A stretch of 64,000 nt of DNA from Sediminibacterium ginsengisoli (GTDB lineage: Bacteria; Bacteroidota; Bacteroidia; Chitinophagales; Chitinophagaceae). The position numbers and the translations under genes are program-made. Positions 55,181 to 64,000 of the stretch are shown in pieces. The stretch lies in the NCBI RefSeq assembly GCF_900167075.1, contig NZ_FUWH01000004.1, forward strand, positions 1-64,000, given 5' to 3'. The number at the start of each line of letters is the position of its first letter. The first letter of the stretch is position 1. Under the pieces are notes generated by a model, which searched no databases, had not been told where the DNA came from, and saw only the letters and a list, made by a program, of their open reading frames with translations.

Positions 55181-56182
55181 TTATATTTTTTCAGCAACAC
55201 GCAGCTTTGCGCTCCTGCTTCTTGAATTTCTTTTCAGCTCTTCATCGGTTGCCGTTACCGGCTTCCGGGTAATAATATTGAGTATCTCCTGCCTGCGGAC
55301 AGATTCGAACGGGTTATCCGGTACCTCTTCAAAACTGCCCTGGCGAAAGAAATTTTTCACCAGCCTGTCTTCGATGGAATGGAATGTTATGATCGCAACA
55401 CGCCCTCCCGGTGCAAGTACCTGCGGCACCTGTGCCAGCATTTCTTTCAGGGCGCCCATCTCATCATTCACTTCCATTCTCAGCGCCTGGAACACCTGAG
55501 CCAGGTATTTATTGGGATTCCCCTTTACAACCGGACTTACCAGTGATTTGAACTGTTCGATGGTTGTAACGGGCTGATGGTTCCTGTGCTGTGCAATATG
55601 CTTTGCGAGCGTTTTCGAGTTCGATACTTCGCCGTACTGCTCGAATATCTTATGCAGCTGCTGTTCAGTATAGGTTGCTACAATAACAGCAGCTGTTAAT
55701 GGTTGCCGCCTGTCCATACGCATATCGAACGGGCCGGTAAAGCGGGTGGAAAACCCACGGTCGCCCTGGTCGAACTGGTGACTGCTCACGCCCAGGTCTG
55801 CCAGTATTCCGTCAACCGCGTTTACTTTATGCAAACGCAGGAAACGTTGCATATGGCGGAAATTCTGGGGCACAAACACGATCCTTTCATCTCTGGGCAG
55901 ATTCTGCTCGGCATCGGCATCCTGATCAAAGGCAAAGAGTTTACCCTTTTCGCCAAGTTTTGCGAGAATACCCCTGCTGTGGCCACCGCCGCCGAATGTG
56001 CAATCCACATAGATGCCATCGGGCCTGATGTTGAGCGCATCGATGGTTTCATGGAACAGAACGGGAATATGGTAACCAGCCGCCGACTGGTTCACATCCA
56101 GATCCGAACCTTTTTTTCCGTTTTGCGCGTCCATGGGTCTCTGCTTTACTGCGTTCTCAAAATCAACCCGGGAATTTTTCAT
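55181..56182 (-). CDS. rsmH: 16S rRNA (cytosine-1402-N4) methyltransferase
   Basis: A 333-residue SAM-dependent methyltransferase (MraW). It shows HIPVLFHETIDAL, the SAM loop VDCTFGGGGHSRGIL, GILADLGVSSHQFD, RGFSTRFTGPFDMRMD and AIITFHSIEDRLVKNFF. The first ~36 residues are extra and polar; the start at 56182 overlaps mraZ by 20 bp, and an ATG at 56134 would avoid this. Confidence 0.95.
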   Translation of the reverse strand: MKNSRVDFENAVKQRPMDAQNGKKGSDLDVNQSAAGYHIPVLFHETIDALNIRPDGIYVDCTFGGGGHSRGILAKLGEKGKLFAFDQDADAEQNLPRDERIVFVPQNFRHMQRFLRLHKVNAVDGILADLGVSSHQFDQGDRGFSTRFTGPFDMRMDRRQPLTAAVIVATYTEQQLHKIFEQYGEVSNSKTLAKHIAQHRNHQPVTTIEQFKSLVSPVVKGNPNKYLAQVFQALRMEVNDEMGALKEMLAQVPQVLAPGGRVAIITFHSIEDRLVKNFFRQGSFEEVPDNPFESVRRQEILNIITRKPVTATDEELKRNSRSRSAKLRVAEKI

Positions 56183-56627
56183 TTCCGTTTGTCATCACAT
56201 CCTTTGCCAACTCACTGAAAGCTTCGGGTGAAAAATCATCAAAGAGCTGTTTATACTTACCTGCATCCCAGATTTCGAAACGATCCAGGGCCGCCGCCAG
56301 CACAATATCTTTTCCTAATCCCGCATATTCTTTCAGGGAAGCAGGCAACAGCATACGGCCGGCATTATCCAGCTCAATTTCCGTTGCACCACCCAGGAAC
56401 TGCCTGCGGAATTGACGTACCTTTGGATCGAAGTCATTCAACTGGCTTATTTTGGCAATGATCAGTTCCCAACTTTTGATCGGATATAACGTGAGGCATT
56501 TTTCAAAGCCCCGGCTGAGAATGAAGCGCCCCTCGCCTTCAGGCAACTGTTTTTTCAGTCCGCCCGGAAGCAGGAAACGGCCTTTTGCATCGACCGTAGC
56601 TTCATATTCTCCGTGAAATCCGTTCAT
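56163..56627 (-). CDS. mraZ: Transcriptional regulator MraZ
   Basis: A 154-residue protein with two AbrB-like halves that forms a ring and binds the dcw promoter. The two D-x3-R motifs are DAKGR (13-17) and DNAGR (87-91), each followed by a hydrophobic LLP. As first gene of the cluster it probably regulates its own operon; four phased operator-like boxes lie 25-60 bp upstream of its start. Confidence 0.96.
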   Translation of the reverse strand: MNGFHGEYEATVDAKGRFLLPGGLKKQLPEGEGRFILSRGFEKCLTLYPIKSWELIIAKISQLNDFDPKVRQFRRQFLGGATEIELDNAGRMLLPASLKEYAGLGKDIVLAAALDRFEIWDAGKYKQLFDDFSPEAFSELAKDVMTNGNEKFPG

Positions 56628-56651
56628 TGGTTAATAAATAATTGTCAGAAT

Positions 56652-56691
56652 TACCACTTGTTGACACAAAATAACACTTTTTCCCACTTTT
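56652..56691 (-). promoter_or_regulatory. Likely MraZ operator: four 10-bp-phased boxes
   Basis: Read on the minus strand, AAAGTGG-GAA-AAAGTGT-TAT-TTTGTGT-CAA-CAAGTGG occupies this stretch. TGGGA, TGTTA, TGTCA and TGGTA recur at exactly 10-bp intervals (plus-strand positions 56682, 56672, 56662, 56652). Known MraZ sites are direct repeats with TGGG or AAAGTG[TG] cores at the same period, so self-regulation of the dcw operon is likely. Confidence 0.7.
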
Positions 56692-56715
56692 AAACGAGAA
56701 ATGGGGGAGCTGTAT

Positions 56716-56816
56716 TTATCCACAGATTTAATCAGGCTCAAAGCCTTTGCAGTATTGAATTTGAAGGTGTTTCAGGGCTTGCGGGATGTGAATCAAATGT
56801 GGATTGCTGTGGATAA
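56716..56816. promoter_or_regulatory. Cluster of DnaA-box-like sequences
   Basis: TTATCCACA (perfect DnaA box) is at 56716-56724. In the opposite orientation TGTGAATCA (56787-56795), TGTGGATTG (56798-56806) and TGTGGATAA (56808-56816, perfect) follow each other at 11- and 10-bp steps. The cluster lies between mraZ and the DUF3052 gene. It may control the dcw promoter through DnaA or form part of an origin. Confidence 0.55.
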
Positions 56817-56867
56817 CCAGTGCATAACCTTAAAAATGCTTATTTTCAGCTTAAAATCATCCTTTTT

Positions 56868-57269
56868 ATGACATCCGGCGGTTATTCCGGCACTCCCCTG
56901 ATACGAAAACTAGGTATTCAACCAGGCATGAAAGTCATGCTTGTGAATGCCCCACCGGATTATTTCCAGCTATTGGGAGAAGACATCAGCGGTCAGGTGG
57001 TAAAAAGTGGGGCTGCTGATCTGGTACATCTTTTTGCAATAAAAGCAGCTGTACTCCGGGAGGAATTCAGCAGGCTGATCAGTGAAATGCCTTCAAACAC
57101 AATCATCTGGATCTCCTGGTATAAAAAAGCTTCCCGTCTGCCGACGGATATAAACGAAGATCTTATCCGGGATATTGTGCTGCCGCTGGATTGGGTGGAT
57201 ATAAAAGTCTGTTCGGTAAGTGAACAATGGAGCGGACTTAAAATTGTAAAGCGGAAAGCTGCCCGCTGA
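56868..57269 (+). CDS. DUF3052 family protein
   Basis: A 133-residue protein starting MTSGGYSGTPLIRKLGIQPG, the signature of DUF3052. The region looks like a small alpha/beta fold (MKVMLVNAPPDYFQLLG, DLVHLFAIKAAVLREEF, NTIIWISWYKKAS) resembling a nucleotide-fold domain without catalytic residues. The function is unknown. The frame is open to a GTG at 56820, but the ATG at 56868 fits the family. The upstream region it shares with mraZ holds the DnaA-like boxes. Confidence 0.85.
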   Translation: MTSGGYSGTPLIRKLGIQPGMKVMLVNAPPDYFQLLGEDISGQVVKSGAADLVHLFAIKAAVLREEFSRLISEMPSNTIIWISWYKKASRLPTDINEDLIRDIVLPLDWVDIKVCSVSEQWSGLKIVKRKAAR

Positions 57270-57310
57270 GTGGTTCCGGCTTATTTTTGCAGCCGGATCA
57301 ATTCTTTTAC

Positions 57311-58540
57311 ATGCACCCGAGCCATCTTTCCATAGCAGATTATACCTACGAACTTCCCGACCATCATATTGCCGCTTACCCGGTGGCAAAAAGAGACAAT
57401 AGTAAACTGCTTGTCTATAAAAAAGGAGTTATCAGGGAAAGCAGGTATGCGCATCTGGCTGAAGAAATCCCTGCAGGCAGTTTACTCGTGTTCAACAATA
57501 CCAAAGTAGTTGAAGCAAGATTGCTTTTCCAGAAAGAAACAGGCGGGCAGATCGAGATTTTTTGTCTTGAGCCGCATGAACAATACCCGGATATCACCAC
57601 CGCTATGCTGCAGAAAAACCGTGTGCTGTGGAAATGCCTGGTAGGCGGTGCTAAAAAGTGGAAAGACGTGCTGCTGCGGAAAGAAATTCCTTCAGATACA
57701 GGACCAGCAGTGCTTACCGCAAGAAAAGCGGAACAGCGTACGGATCATTACATCATCGAATTTGAATGGGACAACAATGCCAGCTTTGCAGAGATCCTGC
57801 ATCTTGCCGGGCTTGTGCCACTGCCTCCGTATATGAACCGCGCTGCGGAAGACACGGATAAAGAGCGGTACCAGACCGTTTATGCAAAGCATGACGGCTC
57901 TGTGGCTGCACCCACGGCAGGACTGCATTTCACGCCGGAATTGCTTGCATCGCTCGCAGCAAAAAATATCAGTTCCGGTTTTGTAACACTTCATGTTGGT
58001 GCAGGAACTTTCAAACCCGTGAAAGCGCCGACCATGGAAACGCATGAAATGCACACGGAATTCATGGAGATCGACAGGAAGCTGGTTCAACAACTGATTA
58101 CGCATATCAGCGGCACTATCATCGCCGTAGGCACCACATCGCTTCGTACCATGGAGAGCCTTTACTGGTTAGGTGTAAAGCTGATACAGCAACCTGAAAT
58201 TCCCTTTTCGGAACTGTATATCACGCAATGGGAAGCGTATGAAAATAAGACCGCTCCTATCAGCACCACTGAAGCATTGGAAGCATTACTCAGCTGGATG
58301 GACCGGCATTCCATTGAAAGGCTTCCTGCCAGAACGCAGATCATTATTGCACCTGGTTACCGCTTCAGGGTAGCGAGGGCACTGATCACTAACTTTCATC
58401 AGCCGCAGTCTACTCTGCTGTTACTTGTTGCTGCTATCACGGGGAATGAATGGCGCACCATTTACCAGTATGCGCTGGAGCATGATTTCCGTTTCCTGAG
58501 TTACGGAGACGGCAGCCTTTTATGGATGAATGAAGACTAA
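57311..58540 (+). CDS. queA: S-adenosylmethionine:tRNA ribosyltransferase-isomerase
   Basis: A 409-residue enzyme of queuosine synthesis that moves the ribosyl part of SAM to 7-aminomethyl-7-deazaguanine in tRNA. It shows YELPDHHIAAYP, LLVFNNTKVVEARL, PLPPYMNRAAEDTDKERYQT, VAAPTAGLHFTPELL, VTLHVGAGTFKPV and GTTSLRTMESL. ATG 57311 is chosen over an upstream TTG at 57287. Its last bases overlap those of the convergent kinase gene. Confidence 0.96.
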   Translation: MHPSHLSIADYTYELPDHHIAAYPVAKRDNSKLLVYKKGVIRESRYAHLAEEIPAGSLLVFNNTKVVEARLLFQKETGGQIEIFCLEPHEQYPDITTAMLQKNRVLWKCLVGGAKKWKDVLLRKEIPSDTGPAVLTARKAEQRTDHYIIEFEWDNNASFAEILHLAGLVPLPPYMNRAAEDTDKERYQTVYAKHDGSVAAPTAGLHFTPELLASLAAKNISSGFVTLHVGAGTFKPVKAPTMETHEMHTEFMEIDRKLVQQLITHISGTIIAVGTTSLRTMESLYWLGVKLIQQPEIPFSELYITQWEAYENKTAPISTTEALEALLSWMDRHSIERLPARTQIIIAPGYRFRVARALITNFHQPQSTLLLLVAAITGNEWRTIYQYALEHDFRFLSYGDGSLLWMNED

Positions 58541-59865
58541 GTCCTGTTTACGGGTAGTTCGATCGTGAACACACTGCCTTTGCCAAGTGTACTGTCTACC
58601 TTGATCTTTCCTTTGTGTGCATCCACAACCGTTTTCACATAACTCATACCTAATCCAAAGCCTTTTACATTGTGCAGGTTACCTGTATGTGCTCGGTAGA
58701 ATTTTTCGAAAATACGCTTGAGGGTTTCCTTACTCATACCGATACCATTGTCTTCCACACGCATAATAAAATACTGTGCAGTGCAATGGGTAGATATTTT
58801 GATGCGGAGATGATCGTTTGAATATTTGATCGCGTTATCAATCAGGTTGGATACCAGGTTGGTGAAATGCACTTCATCTGCGAAAATGCTGTCGTTCTTG
58901 GCATTGAGCAGGAGTTCTGCCGTACCATTCTTCTCTTTCAGCTGTAACTGGTAATTATCCAGAATATGACCAATGATATCGTGTGCATGCAGTTCTGTGC
59001 GTTGCAGGCTGAGTTCCTGGCGTTCGGTAAGTGCGGCCTGCAGGATCGTTTCCACATGTTTGTTCATGCGTATATTTTCTTCCTTGATGATCCCGGTGAA
59101 GTAGCTCATTTTTTCAGGGTTCGCCTGTACTTTGTCGTTCCGTAACGCATCTACTGCCAGCGAGATCGTTGCAAGCGGCGTTTTGAATTCATGCGTCATA
59201 TTGTTAATAAAGTCGCTCTTGATCTCACTTACTTTTTTCTGGTTAAGCAGTGTCTTGATGGTTACGTAAAACGCTGCAATAAACACGAGCATAAATAATG
59301 CGGCACCGATAATCACCCAGCGTAAAGAGTTCCAGAGCTGCATTTTGAAATCGGGCACCAGCAATACAAGGTGCTCGAAAGTGGAGAACCATTCGCGGTT
59401 AGACCTGTCGGGCGGCATGATGGGAATAAAGACGCGCTTATTATTTACCGTATCATAAAACTCTTTATCGAAATTGGCCGAGCCGAATTCGAGTTCATCG
59501 GAAGGATTCAGTATGGCGAATTCAAATTTGATCTTTTTCAGTTCCTCGCTGTCGAAAGCCCGTCTCAGCTTAGCCTGTACATCCTGTGCAGAAAATTTTT
59601 CCTCAACGGAAGTAGGTTTCATAAGGTTTAACGGAAAATCGGAATTCAGGCGAAGTGAGTTACGTCGCGGTACGCGTAATACAGGACCATTGTAGACAAC
59701 CCTTCCCAGTTCTTCTGCCACGTTTGTTGCCGCCTCGTTCACTTTGGCGGAGAGCTGGCTTTCCTTCAGCTCGAGCAGGTTCAGCAGCCACGAAGCCTGC
59801 AGCCGGATCAGACCGAGCAGAGAGAGCGTGATCAGTATGATAATGATAGGGAAAGTTTTCTTCAT
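58537..59865 (-). CDS. Sensor histidine kinase, orphan
   Basis: A 442-residue classical kinase: membrane helix at about 5-27, extracytoplasmic domain about 30-180, second helix about 183-205, HisKA with H225 in INNMTHEFKTPLATIS and a HATPase with NLIDNAIKYSNDHL, VEDNGIGMSKETL and GFGLGMSYVKTVVDAHKG. No response regulator is adjacent. ATG 59865 is preferred over a GTG two codons upstream. The 3' end overlaps queA by 4 bp. Confidence 0.93.
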   Translation of the reverse strand: MKKTFPIIIILITLSLLGLIRLQASWLLNLLELKESQLSAKVNEAATNVAEELGRVVYNGPVLRVPRRNSLRLNSDFPLNLMKPTSVEEKFSAQDVQAKLRRAFDSEELKKIKFEFAILNPSDELEFGSANFDKEFYDTVNNKRVFIPIMPPDRSNREWFSTFEHLVLLVPDFKMQLWNSLRWVIIGAALFMLVFIAAFYVTIKTLLNQKKVSEIKSDFINNMTHEFKTPLATISLAVDALRNDKVQANPEKMSYFTGIIKEENIRMNKHVETILQAALTERQELSLQRTELHAHDIIGHILDNYQLQLKEKNGTAELLLNAKNDSIFADEVHFTNLVSNLIDNAIKYSNDHLRIKISTHCTAQYFIMRVEDNGIGMSKETLKRIFEKFYRAHTGNLHNVKGFGLGMSYVKTVVDAHKGKIKVDSTLGKGSVFTIELPVNRT

Positions 59866-59945
59866 CGTCACAAATATAACGGGTATGGGCTTTCAGAAAA
59901 GTTCCGGTGCCAGGTTTACAAGCATTTTAACTGGTTTACCAACAC

Positions 59946-60050
59946 CCCCCCACCCCTCACTTCGCCCTCATCTCCCCCCTCACTTCGCCCTCACCTCTCC
60001 TCACTTCTCCCTCACCCCTTCTTCTTCTCCCAACCACACTTCTCTCCACA
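59946..60050 (+). repeat. Pyrimidine-rich triple repeat before yqgE-like gene
   Basis: Three copies of CTCACTTC[GT]CCCTCA lie at 59956-59970, 59979-59993 and 60000-60014 inside about 100 bp that is almost purely C and T on this strand. The rest of the 59866-60070 gap shows no gene. It could be slipped-strand variable or form unusual DNA structure. Confidence 0.75.
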
Positions 60051-60070
60051 GCAACCCGCAATATAAAATT

Positions 60071-60640
60071 ATGGCGTACCTTTTCACTATGATTCCTATC
60101 GTGCCTGGCATTTTACTGATTTCGGATCCTTTCCTGAAAGACCCGAATTTTAAACGAACCGTGATCCTGCTTTGCGAACACAGGCAGGAAGGCAGTGTGG
60201 GTTTTGTGCTTAACAAGTCGCTCAATATTAACCTTGACGATATTATCACCGAAGCGGCGGGTATCGGTTTACAGGTATATGATGGCGGACCGGTACAGAA
60301 AGATACCCTGCACTTTATTCACAGGCGTCCTGATCTGATCCAGGGCGGTATTGCCGTATTCGATAATGTTTACTGGGGCGGTGATTTTGAGCAGGTGCTT
60401 GAACTGCTTCGCAACAGGGAGCTGAAGCAGAATGATATCCGCTTTTTTGTGGGTTACAGCGGCTGGAGTGAAGATCAGCTGAAAGATGAGCTGGAACAGA
60501 AAAGCTGGATCACGCGGCAGGCAGACAGCGGGCTTGTGTTTCATACCAACAAGGACCTCGTGTGGCAGGATGCGCTGAAAGAACTCGGTGGTGAATATCG
60601 TCAGATGGTCAACTATCCTATTGATCCGCAACTGAATTAA
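60071..60640 (+). CDS. YqgE/AlgH (DUF179) family protein
   Basis: A 189-residue protein with the family pattern PGILLISDPFLKDPNFKRTVILLCEH, GSVGFVLNKSLN, YDGGPVQKDTLHFIHRRPD, IRFFVGYSGWSEDQL and the later SGLVFHT. The function is not firmly known. ATG 60071 gives MAYLFTMIPIVPG; an ATG six codons later is possible. The longer open frame starting in the kinase gene is not credible. A pyrimidine tract precedes it. Confidence 0.9.
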   Translation: MAYLFTMIPIVPGILLISDPFLKDPNFKRTVILLCEHRQEGSVGFVLNKSLNINLDDIITEAAGIGLQVYDGGPVQKDTLHFIHRRPDLIQGGIAVFDNVYWGGDFEQVLELLRNRELKQNDIRFFVGYSGWSEDQLKDELEQKSWITRQADSGLVFHTNKDLVWQDALKELGGEYRQMVNYPIDPQLN

Positions 60641-60668
60641 TCTAAACTTTTCTTTAGCTTAACCACAC

Positions 60669-60700
60669 AAAAAAGCCCCCGTTGTTATTACGGAGGCTTT
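60669..60700 (-). terminator. Terminator after atpC
   Basis: On the minus strand AAAGCCTCCG and CGGGGGCTTT form a stem with one mismatch around a 9-base loop, followed by a run of T. It lies 19 bp after the atpC stop. Confidence 0.75.
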
Positions 60701-60718
60701 CAATCGGTCACTGTTATT

Positions 60719-60970
60719 TTATAATGCAGTAGCTCCTTCTACAAGAACCACTACTTTATTGTTCAATACTTCAACGAAACCACTTTGGATACTGAAGCTT
60801 TCGGTATTGCTTTTGTCTTTCAATATCTTCAGCTTTCCTTTTCCCAGGGCGCTTACCAGGGGAGCGTGTTTATCGAGTACTTCAAAAAGACCTGTAATAC
60901 CAGGCAGCTGTACACCGTAAACATCGCCGCTGTAAAGCTTTTTTTCAGGAGTCAGTATTTCAAGTGTCAT
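60719..60970 (-). CDS. atpC: F-type ATP synthase epsilon subunit
   Basis: An 83-residue form of epsilon that contains only the N-terminal beta sandwich (LEILTPEKKLYSGDVYGVQLPG, HAPLVSALGKGKL). The C-terminal helical inhibitory arm present in E. coli (about 139 residues) is missing, as is usual in this phylum. It follows atpD after 52 bp. Confidence 0.95.
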   Translation of the reverse strand: MTLEILTPEKKLYSGDVYGVQLPGITGLFEVLDKHAPLVSALGKGKLKILKDKSNTESFSIQSGFVEVLNNKVVVLVEGATAL

Positions 60971-61022
60971 GTAATGCTTTTTTTAAAGGTTATCTCACCT
61001 GCCGGTGTTCAATGCGGGCCGG

Positions 61023-62561
<1,539 letters not shown>

Positions 62562-62597
62562 TTATTATTACCACTACCGGGTTTTCCGATTTGGGCG

Positions 62598-62631
62598 CAA
62601 AGGTAAGGGCAGACGGCATAAAAATCACCAA
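62598..62631 (-). promoter_or_regulatory. Promoter of atpDC
   Basis: On the minus strand TTG (62629-62631), a 23-bp spacer and a perfect -7 TACCTTTG (62598-62605) lie 69 bp before the atpD ATG. Confidence 0.7.
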
Positions 62632-62647
62632 AATCGCCAACTAAAAT

Positions 62648-63010
62648 TTACCCTTTGCCTTCCTTTCGCCTGAGAAAACCGGAGAAAAGCCTGAGTAAGC
62701 CGAAAAATCCGACCTGCTTTACCCCTTTCAGCAAGGTCCCGGCCAGTTTTCCACCCTTCTCCGGGTCTTTGCTGCCTGCCAGCAGTTTAAAAAGCCCTAT
62801 GCCAAGTTTCCAGACACTGCCGGCTACTTTATTGCTCAGGAATGCCGGCAGGATTGCGCCTATCGCATTTTTGGCAGCCTCCTGCGGCAACTTTGCCAGC
62901 CGCTGCTCCAGTCCTGCCTCCCGTTCGCGGATGCGGAGCTTCAGGTCATGCATGGCCTGCTGCAGTTCCCGGCTGTTGCGGACCGGCTGGTCAGTTCCTG
63001 TTGTTCTCAT
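62648..63010 (-). CDS. Uncharacterised small protein with hydrophobic C terminus
   Basis: A 120-residue protein, first half a charged helix (ELQQAMHDLKLRIREREAGLEQRLA), second half hydrophobic and Gly-rich with KLGIGLFKLLAGS and VGFFGLLRLFSGFL. ATG 63010 overlaps the upstream gene by 20 bp; two ATGs just upstream also exist. I do not recognise the family. By place it resembles the third member of YqjD-YqjE-YqjK-like membrane operons. Confidence 0.7.
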   Translation of the reverse strand: MRTTGTDQPVRNSRELQQAMHDLKLRIREREAGLEQRLAKLPQEAAKNAIGAILPAFLSNKVAGSVWKLGIGLFKLLAGSKDPEKGGKLAGTLLKGVKQVGFFGLLRLFSGFLRRKEGKG

Positions 63011-63362
63011 CTGTTTCATCGGCTGTTTTATCAAAAAACACTTTGATCACCATATCTGTAATACGTTGCTCATATCGCCTGCGGGTTACCAGCAGTATGA
63101 TCACCAGGAGTATATACGCTGCCGCAACAATGCCGAAGCCGGCATAAAGACTACCCGTAAGATCTGCAAAATAATACCCGGCCATAATACTCAGGAATAA
63201 CAGGATGAACAGCCCGAACATAGCCAGCAGCCCCACTGTAAATAACATGGCCACCAGCCGTGACGACTTATCTGCCACCTGCATCTTTGCCAGCAGCAGC
63301 CTGTCGCGTACATATTCTTCCAGTTCCCTTCGCGAATCCCTGAAAAAATCCTCTGTTTCCAT
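62991..63362 (-). CDS. Phage-holin superfamily III/YqjE-like membrane protein
   Basis: A 123-residue protein: an amphipathic N-terminal helix (REELEEYVRDRLLLAKMQ type), then two membrane helices (about 38-65 and 70-95), then a basic stretch VTRRRYEQRI. This is the DUF1469/holin-III layout, common in chromosomes and not evidence of phage. Its start shares one base with the upstream stop. Confidence 0.85.
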   Translation of the reverse strand: METEDFFRDSRRELEEYVRDRLLLAKMQVADKSSRLVAMLFTVGLLAMFGLFILLFLSIMAGYYFADLTGSLYAGFGIVAAAYILLVIILLVTRRRYEQRITDMVIKVFFDKTADETDENNRN

Positions 63363-63610
63363 TATGTATTATTAGTTGTTGCAGTCGTTTGCAGCTGTGC
63401 GATGAAATCTCTGCCTTTCTCCAGCAGTTCATTGAAAGCCTGATCGAATTCTTCTATACTGTCTTTTACTTTCTGCTCCACATCTGCAGCCATTTCTTTC
63501 GCATCGGCCAGTACTTCCTTTCCTTTATCACCGCTGAACAATAACACCAGTGCGGCGCCGGCAGCAGCCCCGAGCACAAGGCCTGCGATGAATTTCTGGT
63601 TATCCGTCAT
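63362..63610 (-). CDS. YtxH-like membrane-anchored protein
   Basis: An 82-residue protein with a Gly/Ala-rich N-terminal membrane helix (FIAGLVLGAAAGAALVLLF) followed by a long charged amphipathic helix (KEVLADAKEMAADVEQKVKD). YtxH-type proteins are often stress-induced. It is the first gene of the three-gene membrane operon. Confidence 0.87.
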   Translation of the reverse strand: MTDNQKFIAGLVLGAAAGAALVLLFSGDKGKEVLADAKEMAADVEQKVKDSIEEFDQAFNELLEKGRDFIAQLQTTATTNNT

Positions 63611-63714
63611 ATTGGATTTTATTTTAGGCGGTTAAAACAATATATTTATCCTAACCCGGTATAATATTTTATATCGGATGTGTTTCAGTGATCAATCCTC
63701 AACACACAATTTAC

Positions 63715-64000
63715 ATGGAAAACAGGCAAGACCATAAGATCAACCGTTATTTTTTCCTGGGCGTTATCCTTTTATTAGGTGCTTTTCTGCTGATGAGCCT
63801 GAGCCTTTTCTTTACTGCTTTCCTGGGTGCCCTGATGTTCTATGTACTCAGTAAGGGGCCGGTAGAATGGCTGGTGAATAAAAAGAAATGGCAGAAATCC
63901 TGGGCAGCCGTGCTCGTAATCGTGGTATCCTTTTTCATCATTCTCCTGCCTATTTCTGTGATGGGTACCATGCTGGTGAGAAAGGTATTCCAGCTGGCGG
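63715..64000 (+). CDS. AI-2E family transporter, 5' part only
   Basis: The reading frame starts with ATG at 63715 (MENRQDHKINRYFFLGVILL) and is open to the window end. The 95 residues seen give two hydrophobic helices (about 13-48, very hydrophobic) and a third from about 67, with SLFFTAFLGALMFYVLSKGP between. This fits the N terminus of PerM/YdiK-type (AI-2E) transporters, which export small molecules or ions. The gene is cut by the window edge, so the family call is tentative. Confidence 0.75.
   Translation, partial: MENRQDHKINRYFFLGVILLLGAFLLMSLSLFFTAFLGALMFYVLSKGPVEWLVNKKKWQKSWAAVLVIVVSFFIILLPISVMGTMLVRKVFQLA

Noticed and set aside
59744..60070. Upstream extension of the YqgE-like protein
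   Set aside because: It runs antisense to the kinase gene and through the pyrimidine repeat, giving a low-complexity Pro/Ser/His sequence.
62991..63362. Prophage remnant because of a holin-like gene
   Set aside because: Holin superfamily III proteins are common chromosomal membrane proteins; no other phage gene is present.

Overview
The window is a gene-dense stretch of a Bacteroidota chromosome, most likely from the Chitinophagaceae/Chitinophagales. The evidence is a 2,422-residue SprA (outer-membrane channel of the type IX secretion/gliding machinery) next to ruvA, repeated promoters of the Bacteroidota form TTG-N19-23-TAnnTTTG, weak Shine-Dalgarno sequences, a split ATP synthase locus holding only atpD-atpC, an FtsZ with a very long tail, and futalosine-route menaquinone genes. 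The family assignment is inference. No rRNA, tRNA, CRISPR array, insertion sequence or prophage was seen.

Layout. 1-126: two copies of a hairpin-forming repeat. 209-2715 (minus): four tightly packed genes forming a signalling operon (uncharacterised acidic-tailed protein, polytopic membrane protein, NarL-type histidine kinase, response regulator). 2961-5279: an ABC-2 exporter. 5374-13278 (minus): sprA and ruvA. 13346-15016: a DUF6364/PIN toxin-antitoxin-like pair overlapping fabH. 15197-16887: a PLP-dependent trans-sulfuration enzyme and a GNAT acetyltransferase. 16962-19392 (minus): two 6-pyruvoyl-tetrahydropterin-synthase paralogues, folE and fabD. 19598-21113: mqnB-mqnD. 21118-24028 (minus): photolyase, higBA and a class IV aminotransferase. 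24079-30470: Nif3-like protein, zinc-ribbon coiled-coil protein, TPR protein, recN, fabI and a SemiSWEET. 30543-33199: DUF2795 protein, lolD-type ATPase, cobalamin adenosyltransferase, a second ABC ATPase and gatC. 33459-33539: a possible 26-codon membrane peptide with its own promoter and terminator. 33733-36108: a FadN-type fatty-acid oxidation enzyme. 36183-36602: an array of the same repeat family seen at 1-126. 36742-40020: a stand-alone GHKL-like protein, a second ABC-2 exporter and a TIGR01777 epimerase.

40143-56627 (minus) is the division/cell-wall (dcw) cluster in the order mraZ-rsmH-ftsL-ftsI-murE-mraY-murD-ftsW-murG-murC-ftsQ-ftsA-ftsZ. Several junctions overlap, murF and ddl are missing, and a strong terminator follows ftsZ. 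The region upstream of mraZ holds four 10-bp-phased AAAGTGK-like boxes (a likely MraZ operator) and a phased group of DnaA-box-like sequences.

56868-64000: DUF3052 protein, queA, an orphan histidine kinase, a YqgE/AlgH protein preceded by a pyrimidine-rich repeat, atpD-atpC, a YtxH/holin-superfamily-III/small-protein membrane operon, and the 5' end of an AI-2E-type transporter cut by the window edge. Most of the content is core metabolism and cell-envelope biology. The less explained parts are the repeat family, the four-gene signalling operon, the TA-fabH overlap, the stand-alone GHKL protein, the tiny ORF and the dcw control region.
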